A DNA stretch of 34,552 nucleotides from an uncultured Rubrobacteraceae bacterium (GCA_902806085.1 CADCVH010000054.1:1-34552), one strand, 5' to 3'; shown: positions 15,340-22,557, numbered from the stretch's first letter. Made by a program: numbers and translations. Notes: generated by a model from the letters alone, not told the origin.

Positions 15340-16353
15340 ATGGCTGGAGGTTCTTGGGCGGCGCGCGGGATGACGCGCCGGAGGTTTCTGGGGCTCGCGG
15401 CGGCCGGCGCGGGCGTGACGATGCTCGGCGGCTGCGGGTCGGGGGGATCTGGCGGGGGACAGGGCGGCGGAGAGAACTACCGCATAACCCTGATCCAGGG
15501 CGTCCGCGGCGACGAGTTCTACATCTCGATGGAGTGCGGGGCCAGATCCAGGGCCGGCCAACTCGGCGCTGAGCTGAACGTGCAGGGGCCCGCCGAGTTC
15601 TCCCCGGCGGAGCAGACCCCGATCCTCAACGCCGCCATCCAGGCCGGTCCCGACGCCATCCTGATAGCGCCGACGGACACGACGGCGATGGTCGGGCCGA
15701 TCCAGAGCGCCATCAACCAGGACATCGCGGTCTTTACGGTGGATACGTTTATCGAGAAAGACATCGCGCTCGCCAACATCTCCTCTGACAACGTAGAGGG
15801 TGGAAGGCAGGCGGCCAAGGCCCTTGCGCAGGCCATCGGCGAGGGTGGCAAGGTCTTCTGCATAAGCGTGACACCGGGGATCTCGACAACCGACCAGCGC
15901 CAGCAGGGCTTCGAGGCGGGCCTCGAGGAATACCCGGACATCGAGTATCTCGGCACCGAGTTCTGCGACAACGACGCGAACAAGGCGGCCTCCATCGCGA
16001 ACGCGAAGATCCAGGCCGAGCCCGACCTCGCGGGCATCTTCGGTGCCAACCTGTTCTCCGCCCAGGGTGGCGCCGTCGGCTCCCGCCAGGCCGGCAAGGA
16101 GGATCAGGTCAAGATCGTCGGCTTCGACGCCGGACCTACCCAGGTGCGGGACCTGCGCTCGAAGACCGTGGACGCCCTGATCGCCCAGCACCCCGCGGAC
16201 ATCGGCTCCAAAGGCGTCCAGATGGCCGTCGACTACCTGAAGTCCGGCAATGAACCCTCCCAGAAGCAGGTCAAAACAGGCCTGACCATCGTTACCAGGC
16301 AGAACATAGAGCAGCCGGACGTCGAGAAATACCTCTACAAGGCCGAGTGTTAG
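15340..16353 (+). CDS. CUT2 sugar ABC transporter substrate-binding lipoprotein (FrcB/RbsB-like)
   Basis: ATG 15340 follows GGGAAGGGAGCG. The signal region has twin arginines in MTRRRFLGLAAAGAG and a lipobox ending LGGC near residue 34, so export is likely by Tat with lipid anchoring. The mature part is a periplasmic-binding-protein-like type I fold: YRITLIQGVRGDEFYISMECGARSRA, AILIAPTDTTAM, FTVDTFIEKDIALANISSDNVEGGRQAA, TDQRQQGFEAGLEEYPDIE, KIVGFDAGPTQVRDLRS and ALIAQHPADIGSKGVQMAVDYL. The DTF and DN segments suggest a fructose- or ribose-like ligand, but specificity is not certain. It completes the CUT2 importer; a hairpin (arms at 16366-16371 and 16385-16390) follows the stop. Confidence 0.94.
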   Translation: MAGGSWAARGMTRRRFLGLAAAGAGVTMLGGCGSGGSGGGQGGGENYRITLIQGVRGDEFYISMECGARSRAGQLGAELNVQGPAEFSPAEQTPILNAAIQAGPDAILIAPTDTTAMVGPIQSAINQDIAVFTVDTFIEKDIALANISSDNVEGGRQAAKALAQAIGEGGKVFCISVTPGISTTDQRQQGFEAGLEEYPDIEYLGTEFCDNDANKAASIANAKIQAEPDLAGIFGANLFSAQGGAVGSRQAGKEDQVKIVGFDAGPTQVRDLRSKTVDALIAQHPADIGSKGVQMAVDYLKSGNEPSQKQVKTGLTIVTRQNIEQPDVEKYLYKAEC

Positions 16354-16438
16354 AGAGGTTTTGCAGCGGCTTTCGAAAACTTTGAGCCGCCCGCCCGACG
16401 TGACGATAGGTGGCGAGGCCGAGGTACTCGGAGGCATA

Positions 16439-16512
16439 AGGTTTTGAGGTATTGAGTTTGAGATTGTTGCTGGAGCCCTCTGCAAGCCCCGCACACGCTA
16501 CCTTCAAAACCT
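16439..16512. repeat. Intergenic inverted repeat, copy A of an AGGTTTTGAGG-type element
   Basis: AGGTTTTGAGGT (16439-16450) pairs with ACCTTCAAAACCT (16500-16512) with a single-base bulge, closing a stem around a loop of about 50 bases. The right arm overlaps the last codons of the PfkB gene. The left arm and the flanking YAYT bases recur at 21950-21965. Lying between convergent genes, it could act as a bidirectional terminator or be a small non-autonomous dispersed repeat. Confidence 0.55.
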
Positions 16513-17656
16513 AAAATTTCCTGATCCACATCCCGGTTTCGTCCGTAGAGGACCAGTCACTGCCGGGTGGATCGGTCCTGCGCCGCCAACCGTCGGAGAT
16601 CCTGCGCCGGGTCTCTTCCCAGCCTTTGACGCCGCTCGTGGCGTCGGGGGCCTCCACGCTGGAGGCCCCGACCGCGACCGCCGCGGTCACGGCGTCCTCG
16701 GGGGAGTCGCCGCGCAGCAGGGCGTGCAGGAGGCCGGCGACGGTCGCGTCGCCCGCGCCCGCCGTTCCGGCCACCTCGACCTCGAAGACCGAGGACCACA
16801 ACTCCAGGTCCGCCCACGCCGCCGCGTCGGGGAACAAACCGGAGGCGCGGAGGCGATCCTCGGAGCCCGTCCGCAGGTAGAGGCCGAGATCTCCGCATTT
16901 GATCCCCACGATGCCCGCCCCCATCCCGAGTAGCCGCTCCCCGAGTCGGGAGACACGATCCGCCACCGCTCCGGCAGTGCCTTCGGGCCCGCCTTCTGGG
17001 GACCGGAAGCCCGGGTCGAGCATGAGCAGCGACTCCTCGAGGCTCGGCACGAAGACGTCCACCTCGGGCAGGACGCGCCCCAGGATACGTGGCCAATCCG
17101 CGCCCCCGGACGCCGTGGCGGGGTCCGGGTAGGCCATGTCCAGGGAGGTGACGAGGCCGGCCCTCTTGGCGCGGGCCATAAGCCCGGCGAGGTTTTCGCC
17201 GCCGTCCTCGTACATCCGGCGCATTATGGGCGGGTAGCCGAAGTGGAACATCCTGGCGCCGGAGAGGTCCGCGCCGATCAAATCGTCCTCGCCGAAGGAG
17301 TCGTTGGCCCCGGCGAAGTGGAGGAACATCCGATCCTCGCCGGGCGGGCTCAGGATCACGCTGTAGGAGGTGGACTCCTCGGGGACGACCCGTATATCGC
17401 CGCCCAACCCTTTCGGGGCAAGGCTCCGCCGGACGATGCCACCGAACGGGTCGTCGCCTACCCGGCCCACGAGCCGCACCCGCGAGCCCAGGCGGTGCAG
17501 CGTCCCGCCCGCGTTCGGGACGCACCCGCCCGTCGAGACGGTCGCGGGGCCGACCTCCAGAAGCGTGCCGGGGGCGTAGGAGAAACCGTCCGGGAGGTTC
17601 GGCAGCGTCGGGATCAGGTCCACGCAAATGTGGCCCGCGACGATCACGTCTACCAT
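16511..17656 (-). CDS. PfkB-family carbohydrate kinase
   Basis: ATG 17656 follows GGGAGGAC on the minus strand and gives 381 residues, somewhat long for the family. It starts VDVIVAGHICVDLIPTLPNL, followed by VSTGGCVPNAGGTLHRLGSRVRLVGRVGDDPFG, the PfkB signature 1 region with substrate-binding NAGG. Signature 2 is VAGTAGAGDATVAGLLHALL, in which the usual DTxGAGD has become GTAGAGD; the anion hole GAGD and catalytic Asp are kept. It phosphorylates a sugar or nucleoside with ATP; fructokinase, ribokinase and KDG-kinase-like roles are open. It diverges from the mannose-6-phosphate isomerase gene and converges with the CUT2 operon. Confidence 0.88.
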   Translation of the reverse strand: MVDVIVAGHICVDLIPTLPNLPDGFSYAPGTLLEVGPATVSTGGCVPNAGGTLHRLGSRVRLVGRVGDDPFGGIVRRSLAPKGLGGDIRVVPEESTSYSVILSPPGEDRMFLHFAGANDSFGEDDLIGADLSGARMFHFGYPPIMRRMYEDGGENLAGLMARAKRAGLVTSLDMAYPDPATASGGADWPRILGRVLPEVDVFVPSLEESLLMLDPGFRSPEGGPEGTAGAVADRVSRLGERLLGMGAGIVGIKCGDLGLYLRTGSEDRLRASGLFPDAAAWADLELWSSVFEVEVAGTAGAGDATVAGLLHALLRGDSPEDAVTAAVAVGASSVEAPDATSGVKGWEETRRRISDGWRRRTDPPGSDWSSTDETGMWIRKF

Positions 17657-17701
17657 CGGTTGTCCTCCCGTTTCCCCGGCACGTTCGCGCGCACCGTCCT
17701 G

Positions 17702-17707
17702 TATAGT
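17702..17707 (+). promoter_or_regulatory. Candidate -10 box for the PMI/PfkB operon
   Basis: TATAGT (17702-17707) matches five of six bases of the -10 consensus and lies about 50 bases before ATG 17757. The expected -35 position holds GCACGT, which is not a recognisable match, so an activator may be needed. It lies in the short divergent region shared with the PfkB gene at 16511-17656. Confidence 0.35.
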
Positions 17708-17756
17708 TGCGAAGGTATCACGATGGGGATAGAAGGGTCAAAAGAGAGAGGTGGGG

Positions 17757-18830
17757 ATGGAGAGATACCCGCTAAAGCTCACCTTCCACGTGCGCGAGTA
17801 TTCCTTCGGGGAGCGCCTGATACCCGAGGTTCTGGGCAAGGAGAACGTGCCTGACGGCGTCGTCGCGGAGACGTGGGAGATCAGCGACTACCGCGACGCG
17901 AGGGCTGGAGTGCGCAACGGCCCCTACGCCGGCAGGGCGCTGCACGACCTCGTCGGGGAGTTCCCGGACGAGCTCGTGGGGGAGGGGTGGCGCGGCCCGC
18001 ACTTCCCGATCCTTCTCAAGTTCCTGGATGCCTCCCACATGCTCCCCGTCCACCTGCACGCCGACGACGAGACCGCCCGCCGCAAGCACGGCGAGCCGCA
18101 CGGCAAGAGCGAGGCGTGGCACATCCTCTGGGCTGAGCCCGGCGCCTCGATCCTGGCCGGCATAAAGGAGGGCTCCTCCCGCGAAGAGCTCTTCGACGCC
18201 TTCAAGCGGCAGGATTACGACTCGGTGATGCCGCGCTACGGCATCCGGGCGGGCGACACGGTCTACGTGCCCGGCGGCATCCTGCACACCTTCGGGCCCG
18301 GGACCCTGATCGCCGAGGTCCAGCAGACCTCCGACCTCGGCCAGTTCGTCATGCCCGAAGACCTCTACGGCAACCGCCTGGACGAGGAGCAGTGGAACGC
18401 CAACATAGAGGCGACCCTAGACGAGCTGAAGACGGACTTCATGCCCCGCCCGAACCCAGGTCTCGCGCTCGAGAACGGGGCGAACCGCCGCGTCATCTGC
18501 TGCGCCGGGCCGCACTTCGCCCTCGAACGCTGGACCCTCTCCGAACCCCACACCGAGCCCGCGCATCCGCGGCGCTTCGTCGCGCTCTCCAACGTCGGGG
18601 AGACGGAGGTTGAGATAGAGCACGAGGGGGGAGGGGAGAGGCTCGGGCGGGCGGAGAGTTGCGTCCTTCCGGCCGCGATAGGGGAGGCGAGGGTCGTCCC
18701 TGGCGGGGCCGGGGAGGCGAGCGTGGTGGCCTGCTACGTCCCGGACCTTGAGGGGGACGTCGTGGGGCCGTTGCGGCAGGCCGGGTATTCTGATGAGGAG
18801 ATCCGGGGTCTCGGCGAGGTGGACGTCTAG
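17757..18830 (+). CDS. manA: Type I mannose-6-phosphate isomerase (cupin metalloenzyme)
   Basis: The ATG at 17757 is preceded by AGAGAGAGGTGGGG; an in-frame GTG two codons earlier lies inside that site, so ATG is preferred. The product has 357 residues. Zinc-site motifs are LPVHLHADDE (about residues 97-106, equivalent to the QVHPDDE block of PMI with Gln replaced by His), GKSEAWHILW and GGILHTFGPGTLIAEVQQTSD. The C-terminal half is a second cupin domain. It interconverts mannose 6-phosphate and fructose 6-phosphate, a natural companion to the alpha-mannosidase operon and to the flanking kinases. The next gene starts 28 bases downstream. The symbol rests on family similarity, not proven specificity; a few relatives act on other aldoses. 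Confidence 0.85.
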   Translation: MERYPLKLTFHVREYSFGERLIPEVLGKENVPDGVVAETWEISDYRDARAGVRNGPYAGRALHDLVGEFPDELVGEGWRGPHFPILLKFLDASHMLPVHLHADDETARRKHGEPHGKSEAWHILWAEPGASILAGIKEGSSREELFDAFKRQDYDSVMPRYGIRAGDTVYVPGGILHTFGPGTLIAEVQQTSDLGQFVMPEDLYGNRLDEEQWNANIEATLDELKTDFMPRPNPGLALENGANRRVICCAGPHFALERWTLSEPHTEPAHPRRFVALSNVGETEVEIEHEGGGERLGRAESCVLPAAIGEARVVPGGAGEASVVACYVPDLEGDVVGPLRQAGYSDEEIRGLGEVDV

Positions 18831-18858
18831 CCGCACAAGCGGAGGATTTGGGGGAGCT

Positions 18859-19815
18859 TTGGGGAAGATAGTTACGCTCGGCGAGGTCGTCTCGGACATC
18901 TACCGGGGTGAGCCCATCTCGGACGTCGAGATCGGCTTCGTCGCGCGGCCGGGCGGGGCGCCGGCGAACGTGGCGGTCGCCGCCTCCCGGCTGGGGTCCG
19001 AGGCCGCCTTCGTCGGCGGCGTGGGCTGGGACCTTTTCGGGGACTTTATCTTGCGGGCGCTGGAGTCCGAGGGCGTCGAGACGGCGGGCGTCCGCCGCCA
19101 GGAACAGCCGACGCGCACCTCGCTGGCCTTCGTCGAGATAAGCGCGGACGGGGACCGCGCGTTCACCTTCTACAGATCCAACCCCGCGGCCGACGAGCTT
19201 CTCTCGCCCGACGACGTGACGGAGGACCTCGTCTCGGGCGCCTCTTTCGTGAACTTCGGGAGCATACCGCTCATCCGGGAGCCGGTACGCTCCGCCACGC
19301 GACGCCTCGCGGAGCTGGCCCGGGGGCGAAACGTTCCGGTCGCCTTCGACGTGAACTACCGGGAGCACCTGTGGAAGAGTCGCGAGGCCGCCCGCGAGGC
19401 CGTCGACCCGCTGCTGGACCTCTCGACCATCGTGAAGCTCGGCGACGACGAGCTCGGGCCGCTCCTCGGCACGGACAGCGCGGAAGAGGCGACGAAGGCG
19501 TTGCTGGACCGCGGCGTGCTTCTGGTCCTGATCAGCAAAGGCCCGGACGGCGCCTTCTACGCCACCCGCGACTTCAGCGGAGAGGTCCCCTCCTTCGACG
19601 TCGGGAAGATCGTGGACGCCACCGGCGCCGGGGACGCCTTCCTCGCCGCCACCCTGGTCCACCTCTCGGACGCGCCCCTGGACGACGAGAGACGAATCCG
19701 CGAGGCGACGCTCCGCGGCTGCGCGGCCGGCGCCCTCGCCTGCACCGACTTCGGCGCCATGCGCGCCCTGCCAACGAAGGACGAACTGGAAAGGTTCATG
19801 TCGGCTGGCGGCTAG
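18859..19815 (+). CDS. PfkB-family sugar kinase (fructokinase-like)
   Basis: The frame opens upstream at 18748 inside the PMI gene, but homology begins at GKIVTLGEVVSDI. I choose TTG 18859 (LGKIVTLGEV), which has GGGGGAG just upstream, for 318 residues. Signature 1 is PGGAPANVAVAASRLGSEAAFVGGVGWDLFGDF; the substrate and lid region contains DGDRAFTFYRSNPAADELL, and signature 2 is VDATGAGDAFLAATLVHL with the catalytic Asp. The FYRSNPAAD segment is typical of fructokinases. It would phosphorylate fructose (or mannose) to feed the adjacent isomerase. Second PfkB in this block; the two flank manA but are on opposite strands. Confidence 0.9.
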   Translation: MGKIVTLGEVVSDIYRGEPISDVEIGFVARPGGAPANVAVAASRLGSEAAFVGGVGWDLFGDFILRALESEGVETAGVRRQEQPTRTSLAFVEISADGDRAFTFYRSNPAADELLSPDDVTEDLVSGASFVNFGSIPLIREPVRSATRRLAELARGRNVPVAFDVNYREHLWKSREAAREAVDPLLDLSTIVKLGDDELGPLLGTDSAEEATKALLDRGVLLVLISKGPDGAFYATRDFSGEVPSFDVGKIVDATGAGDAFLAATLVHLSDAPLDDERRIREATLRGCAAGALACTDFGAMRALPTKDELERFMSAGG

Positions 19816-19892
19816 AGAGCGGACCGCCCCCGGCTACGGAAGGGGGCTACGTGGAGAGTGGGCCGAGCCTCTCGACCTATTGCGTATACACC

Positions 19893-20174
19893 ATGAGACA
19901 CACCGACTGCCTGGTAAATGCCCTTCAAGAGGGAGGAGTCGGCACCGTTACCGAGAACAAAAGATGGGTGCGGGGCGAGGAGTTGTTCCGTCAAGCCAGA
20001 CGAAATGACGAGCGGATGCCCGTTCTGTTTGCCCCCGCCGAAAGGGACGGCGGCCTGATCTACTACGCGTTTCTAAACACCGTATGCGTCGAAGACGCCG
20101 ACTCCAAGACTACGTACAGCTTTAGCGGGCTGACGCCGTTCGATGAAGAGCGCCCGAAAAGCTCCCTCGTATAG
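19893..20174 (+). CDS. Hypothetical protein, 93 aa
   Basis: I do not recognise this protein. ATG 19893 gives MRHTDCLVNALQEGGVGT, and the longer open frame upstream (to 19371) is a shadow of the PfkB gene. The central part has ENKRWVRGEELFRQARRNDERMPVLFAPAERDGGLIYYAFLNTV and ends SFSGLTPFDEERPKSSLV, which looks like a small mixed alpha/beta domain cut off at its C-terminus. No clear ribosome binding site precedes the ATG. Codon use and GC (near 55%) differ from the neighbours, suggesting acquired DNA or the remains of a larger gene. It is followed by a short AT-rich palindrome at 20202-20214. Confidence 0.5.
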   Translation: MRHTDCLVNALQEGGVGTVTENKRWVRGEELFRQARRNDERMPVLFAPAERDGGLIYYAFLNTVCVEDADSKTTYSFSGLTPFDEERPKSSLV

Positions 20175-20201
20175 AGGAGCGACCGTAAACCGCTTTCCGA
20201 T

Positions 20202-20214
20202 GCTTAAATTAAGC
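20202..20214. terminator. Palindrome between convergent genes, possible terminator
   Basis: GCTTAAATTAAGC is a perfect 13-base inverted repeat in the 70-base gap between the small hypothetical gene and the Nif3 gene, which converge here. An imperfect outer pair (GTAAAC and GTTTTAC) surrounds it. There is no GC-rich stem with a T run, so a terminator role is only suggested by position. Confidence 0.25.
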
Positions 20215-20245
20215 CGTACGCCGTCTGTTTTACGCCGGATCTCCC

Positions 20246-21337
20246 TTAGCCCCGGACCCGGCTGGCCTCGACCGGCACCCCCACCAGCCCCGCCAGGCGA
20301 CTGGCCAGCGGTTCCAGGGCCGGCAACTCCGTGGCGGCGTGCCCGGCGTCTATCGCGGCGAGGCCTAAAGAGTCGGCTAGCAGCGCGTCGTGGTAGTCGA
20401 GGTCTCCGGTCACGAAGGCCCCCGCGCCCGAGGCGGCGACCTCGGCGATAAACGAACCGCCCGACCCCCCGAGCACGGCGACGCGCCCGATCTCGCGACC
20501 GGGGCCCGGGTCAGCCACCAAACGGGCCGGGAAACCCAACGAGTCGGAGATCCGCCGGCTCAATTCTTCGGTGGTGAGGGGTTCGGGGAGGTCCGCGATC
20601 CTGCCGTAGCCGCAGCCTTCCGGGAAGCCCTCGACCGGGTAGACGTCGAGCGCCACTTCCTCGTAAGGATGCGCGGCGACCGCCGCGTCGGCGGCGCCCC
20701 GCGCCAGGTGGGCCGGCACGACGGTCTCCAGCCGGACCTCCGCCGCCCGCTCCAGCTTGCCCCTCTCTCCCTGGTAGGGATCGCTCCCCTCGCCGGGGAG
20801 AAAAGTGCCGGTGCCCGGGGTTCTGAACGTGCACCGGGTGTAGTCCCCGATCACGCCGGCCCCGGCCTCCGAGAGGGCCGCAGCCACCGCCTCCTCATCC
20901 CCCTCCGGCACGAAAACTACCAGCTTGCGAAGGGCGCCCCTCGGGGAGACGACCTCCAGCGGGCCGCGCAGGCCGAGCGCTTCGGCCAGGGCGACCGAGA
21001 CGCCGCCGGGGGCGGCGTCGTAGCTCGTGTGGGCGGCGTAGACGGTGAGGTCGTTCGTGATCGCGCGTCGCACGAGGTCTCCCGGGTACGAGCTCGTGTC
21101 CACGCTTTTCAGGGGGGTGAAGATCAGGGGGTGGTGGAAGAGCAGGAAGTCCGCCCCGACCTCCTCGGCCTCCTCGAAGACCTCGGGCAGCGGCGTCAGC
21201 GCGGTTAGAACCCGGCTTATCTCCGCCTCCCCATCCCCGACCTGAAGCCCGCAGTTGTCCCAGCCCTCCGCGAGGGAGGGCGGGGCTAGCCGTTCGACGG
21301 CCGCGATGACGTCGCGTGCTTTGACCACGCCGGGCAT
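20246..21337 (-). CDS. Nif3-like dinuclear metal-centre protein (DUF34/YqfO type)
   Basis: The protein has 363 residues from ATG 21337; GTG three codons later (VVKARDV) is also possible. The family opening AAVERLAPPSLAEGWDNCGLQVGD is clear. Metal ligands appear as FHHPLIF (His68, His69), AAHTSYD (His103, Asp107) and DAGHAATE (His333, Glu337). The middle third, about residues 135-230, is the CutA-like inserted domain (LVVFVPEGDEEAVAAALSEAGAGVIGDYTRCTF...HPYEEVALDVYP) of the long YqfO type. Nif3 proteins are widespread, form hexameric rings and have an unsettled biochemical role. The gene ends convergent with the 93-aa ORF and starts divergently from the membrane-protein gene, sharing a palindrome at 21336-21345. 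Confidence 0.93.
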   Translation of the reverse strand: MPGVVKARDVIAAVERLAPPSLAEGWDNCGLQVGDGEAEISRVLTALTPLPEVFEEAEEVGADFLLFHHPLIFTPLKSVDTSSYPGDLVRRAITNDLTVYAAHTSYDAAPGGVSVALAEALGLRGPLEVVSPRGALRKLVVFVPEGDEEAVAAALSEAGAGVIGDYTRCTFRTPGTGTFLPGEGSDPYQGERGKLERAAEVRLETVVPAHLARGAADAAVAAHPYEEVALDVYPVEGFPEGCGYGRIADLPEPLTTEELSRRISDSLGFPARLVADPGPGREIGRVAVLGGSGGSFIAEVAASGAGAFVTGDLDYHDALLADSLGLAAIDAGHAATELPALEPLASRLAGLVGVPVEASRVRG

Positions 21338-21345
21338 TGTACAAT
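21336..21345. promoter_or_regulatory. Palindromic ATTGTACAAT, possible shared bidirectional -10 box
   Basis: The ten-base perfect palindrome places TACAAT (five of six consensus -10 bases) on both strands. On the plus strand it ends 9 bases before TTG 21355; on the minus strand it overlaps the Nif3 ATG and stands 7 bases before GTG at Nif3 codon 4. Both genes could therefore produce almost leaderless mRNAs. TTGACC at 21321-21326 is too close (13 bases) to be a standard -35 for the plus strand. Confidence 0.4.
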
Positions 21346-21354
21346 CCCCGGGCT

Positions 21355-21930
21355 TTGCGCCCCGACAGGCTCGCCCACCTCGTCTCCGCCGTCACCCGCC
21401 TTCCCCTGCTGGCCGTCCCGCTCTTCTTGGCCGTCGGCGCGGAAGCCGCGGGCGCGGGCGGCCTGCTCTGGGGCCTTCTGTGCGTCTCCCTGACGAGCGG
21501 TCTCTCGCTGCTCTACCTCTTCTACCTTGCAAGGTCCGGCAAGGTCCGCGACCCGCGCAGCATCCCGCGCGCCGAGCGGGTGGGACCCTTGCGCGTCGTT
21601 GCCGCGATGCACGCGGGGGCCTTCCTGATCGTCGCCTCGCTGGGAGGCCCCGCCCCGCTAACGGCGGCCCTCCTCTCCTACACGATAGCCACCGCGCTCT
21701 TCGCCCTGCTCACGCCCTTCATAAACATATCCCTCCACGCGGCCGGCGTGGCGGGCGCGGCGGTCTGCCTGGCCTTCGTCTTCGGTGCTTTAAGCCTGCC
21801 TGCCTTCGTGCTGCTGCCCGCCGTGTTCTGGGCGCGGCTAAGGCTCAGAAGGCACACGGTGCCCGAGCTCGCGCTGGGCGCGCTGGTCGGGGGCGGAGGC
21901 ACGGGGGTGGCGTTCGGCCTCCTCGCCTGA
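21355..21930 (+). CDS. Polytopic membrane protein of unknown function
   Basis: The frame can start at TTG 21337 (overlapping the Nif3 start codon) or TTG 21355, which I prefer because the first start would sit inside the presumed promoter. About 191 residues. The sequence alternates hydrophobic helices (LPLLAVPLFLAVGAEAAG, GLLWGLLCVSLTSGLSLLYLFYLA, VVAAMHAGAFLIVASLGG, LLSYTIATALFALLTPFINISLHAAG, AAVCLAFVFGALSLPAFVLLPAVFWARLRL, ALGALVGGGGTGVAFGLL), about six in all. A polar loop contains KVRDPRSIPRAERVGP. This layout resembles small phosphatase-like or phospholipid-related membrane proteins, but I see no complete PAP2 motif. Function unknown. Confidence 0.75.
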   Translation: MRPDRLAHLVSAVTRLPLLAVPLFLAVGAEAAGAGGLLWGLLCVSLTSGLSLLYLFYLARSGKVRDPRSIPRAERVGPLRVVAAMHAGAFLIVASLGGPAPLTAALLSYTIATALFALLTPFINISLHAAGVAGAAVCLAFVFGALSLPAFVLLPAVFWARLRLRRHTVPELALGALVGGGGTGVAFGLLA

Positions 21931-21935
21931 GGAAG

Positions 21936-22070
21936 AGGTTCTAGGCATTGAGGTTTTGAGGCACTAGGGGCACGTTACGCGGCTCGGGGTCGCAAGCCGG
22001 TGCAATCGTGGGGCGATGCTATCGTAGCAGTCCCCTTCTCCACCCCTCAAAAACCTGGAACCTCAAAGCC
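21936..22070. repeat. Intergenic inverted repeat, copy B of an AGGTTTTGAGG-type element
   Basis: GAGGTTTTGAGG (21950-21961) pairs with CCTCAAAAACC (22045-22055), and AACCTCAAAGCC (22059-22070) extends the pairing with GGCATTGAGG on the left. The left side also contains two tandem versions of a 15-base unit, GAGGTTCTAGGCATT and GAGGTTTTGAGGCACT. The block fills the gap between the membrane-protein gene and the convergent small ORF. It shares the GGTTTTGAGG core and arm geometry with copy A at 16439-16512. Confidence 0.55.
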
Positions 22071-22075
22071 TTATT

Positions 22076-22288
22076 TCAGCCCTGTTCGATAAAGCGGCGT
22101 AGCGCTCTGGCGTAGACGATCGGGACCTTGCGCGTGTTCGCCCAGTCCTCCAGGTCGATGCCGAGCCTCACGCCGCGCCGGATCTGGTGCAGGTCGTCGT
22201 CCAGGTCGTCGCCGCGGCCCCCGAGGGCGAACTCCTGGCGCAGGGCCTCCAGGTCTTCCCTCTCCAGCCTTCTGCTCTCGGAACCCAA
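22076..22288 (-). CDS. Small hypothetical protein, 70 aa
   Basis: Not recognised. TTG 22288 follows GGGGAAGGGCGAGC and gives GSESRRLEREDLEALRQEFALGG as a charged N-terminal helix, then LHQIRRGVRLGIDLEDWANTRKVPIVYARALRRFIEQG, a compact mixed helix pattern. The residue pattern looks like real protein rather than a shadow. It starts 36 bases downstream of tRNA-Ala on the same strand and may be co-transcribed with it. The gene ends within the hairpin repeat. Another reading of the region is non-coding. Confidence 0.5.
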   Translation of the reverse strand: MGSESRRLEREDLEALRQEFALGGRGDDLDDDLHQIRRGVRLGIDLEDWANTRKVPIVYARALRRFIEQG

Positions 22289-22324
22289 GCTCGCCCTTCC
22301 CCGGAACCGTGCAAGAGATCAGAG

Positions 22325-22397
22325 TGGACCCGACGAGACTCGAACTCGTGGCCTCCGCCATGCGAGGGCGGCGCTCTCCCAACTGAGCTACGGGCCC
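22325..22397 (-). tRNA. tRNA-Ala (anticodon CGC)
   Basis: Folding the minus strand gives a complete 73-base cloverleaf without encoded CCA. The acceptor stem is GGGCCCG with CGGGTCC, including the G3:U70 wobble that is the identity element of tRNA-Ala. The D stem is GCTC/GAGC, the anticodon stem CCGCC/GGCGG with loop CTCGCAT (anticodon CGC, reading GCG), the variable loop AGGCC, and the T stem ACGAG/CTCGT with loop TTCGAGA. The discriminator is A. GCG is a common alanine codon at this GC content. Confidence 0.95.
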
Positions 22398-22453
22398 AAA
22401 AAAGGCTCTAGAATCCTAGCAGCCGCCCACCCGATTGCAAGGAGTAGGGGCGG

Positions 22454-22500
22454 TTGGCGCTGCTGGCTCCGAACCAGCGACCTCTGCCGGGTGAAGGCGC
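22454..22500 (-). repeat. Degenerate tRNA-Val(CAC) 3'-half fragment, candidate attachment site (left)
   Basis: On the minus strand this reads as a decayed anticodon arm with loop TTCACCC, then variable bases AGGTC, a T arm GCTGG-TTCGGAG-CCAGC and a mutated acceptor end. It aligns without gaps to the fragment at 33575-33621 with about 39 of 47 identical bases, in the same orientation. There is no D arm or 5' acceptor strand beside it. The T loop has lost its conserved A, so it is a relic. It lies about 60 bases from the intact tRNA-Ala. Confidence 0.65.
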
Positions 22501-22557
22501 GCCGTTGGTGGCCTGGCGTACCCCCGTTCGTGACTTGGGTGGGGCGGTCCGGGCACG

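Noticed and set aside
22454-22500. Functional tRNA gene
   Set aside because: Only the 3' half is present; there is no D arm or 5' acceptor strand and the T loop has lost a conserved A.
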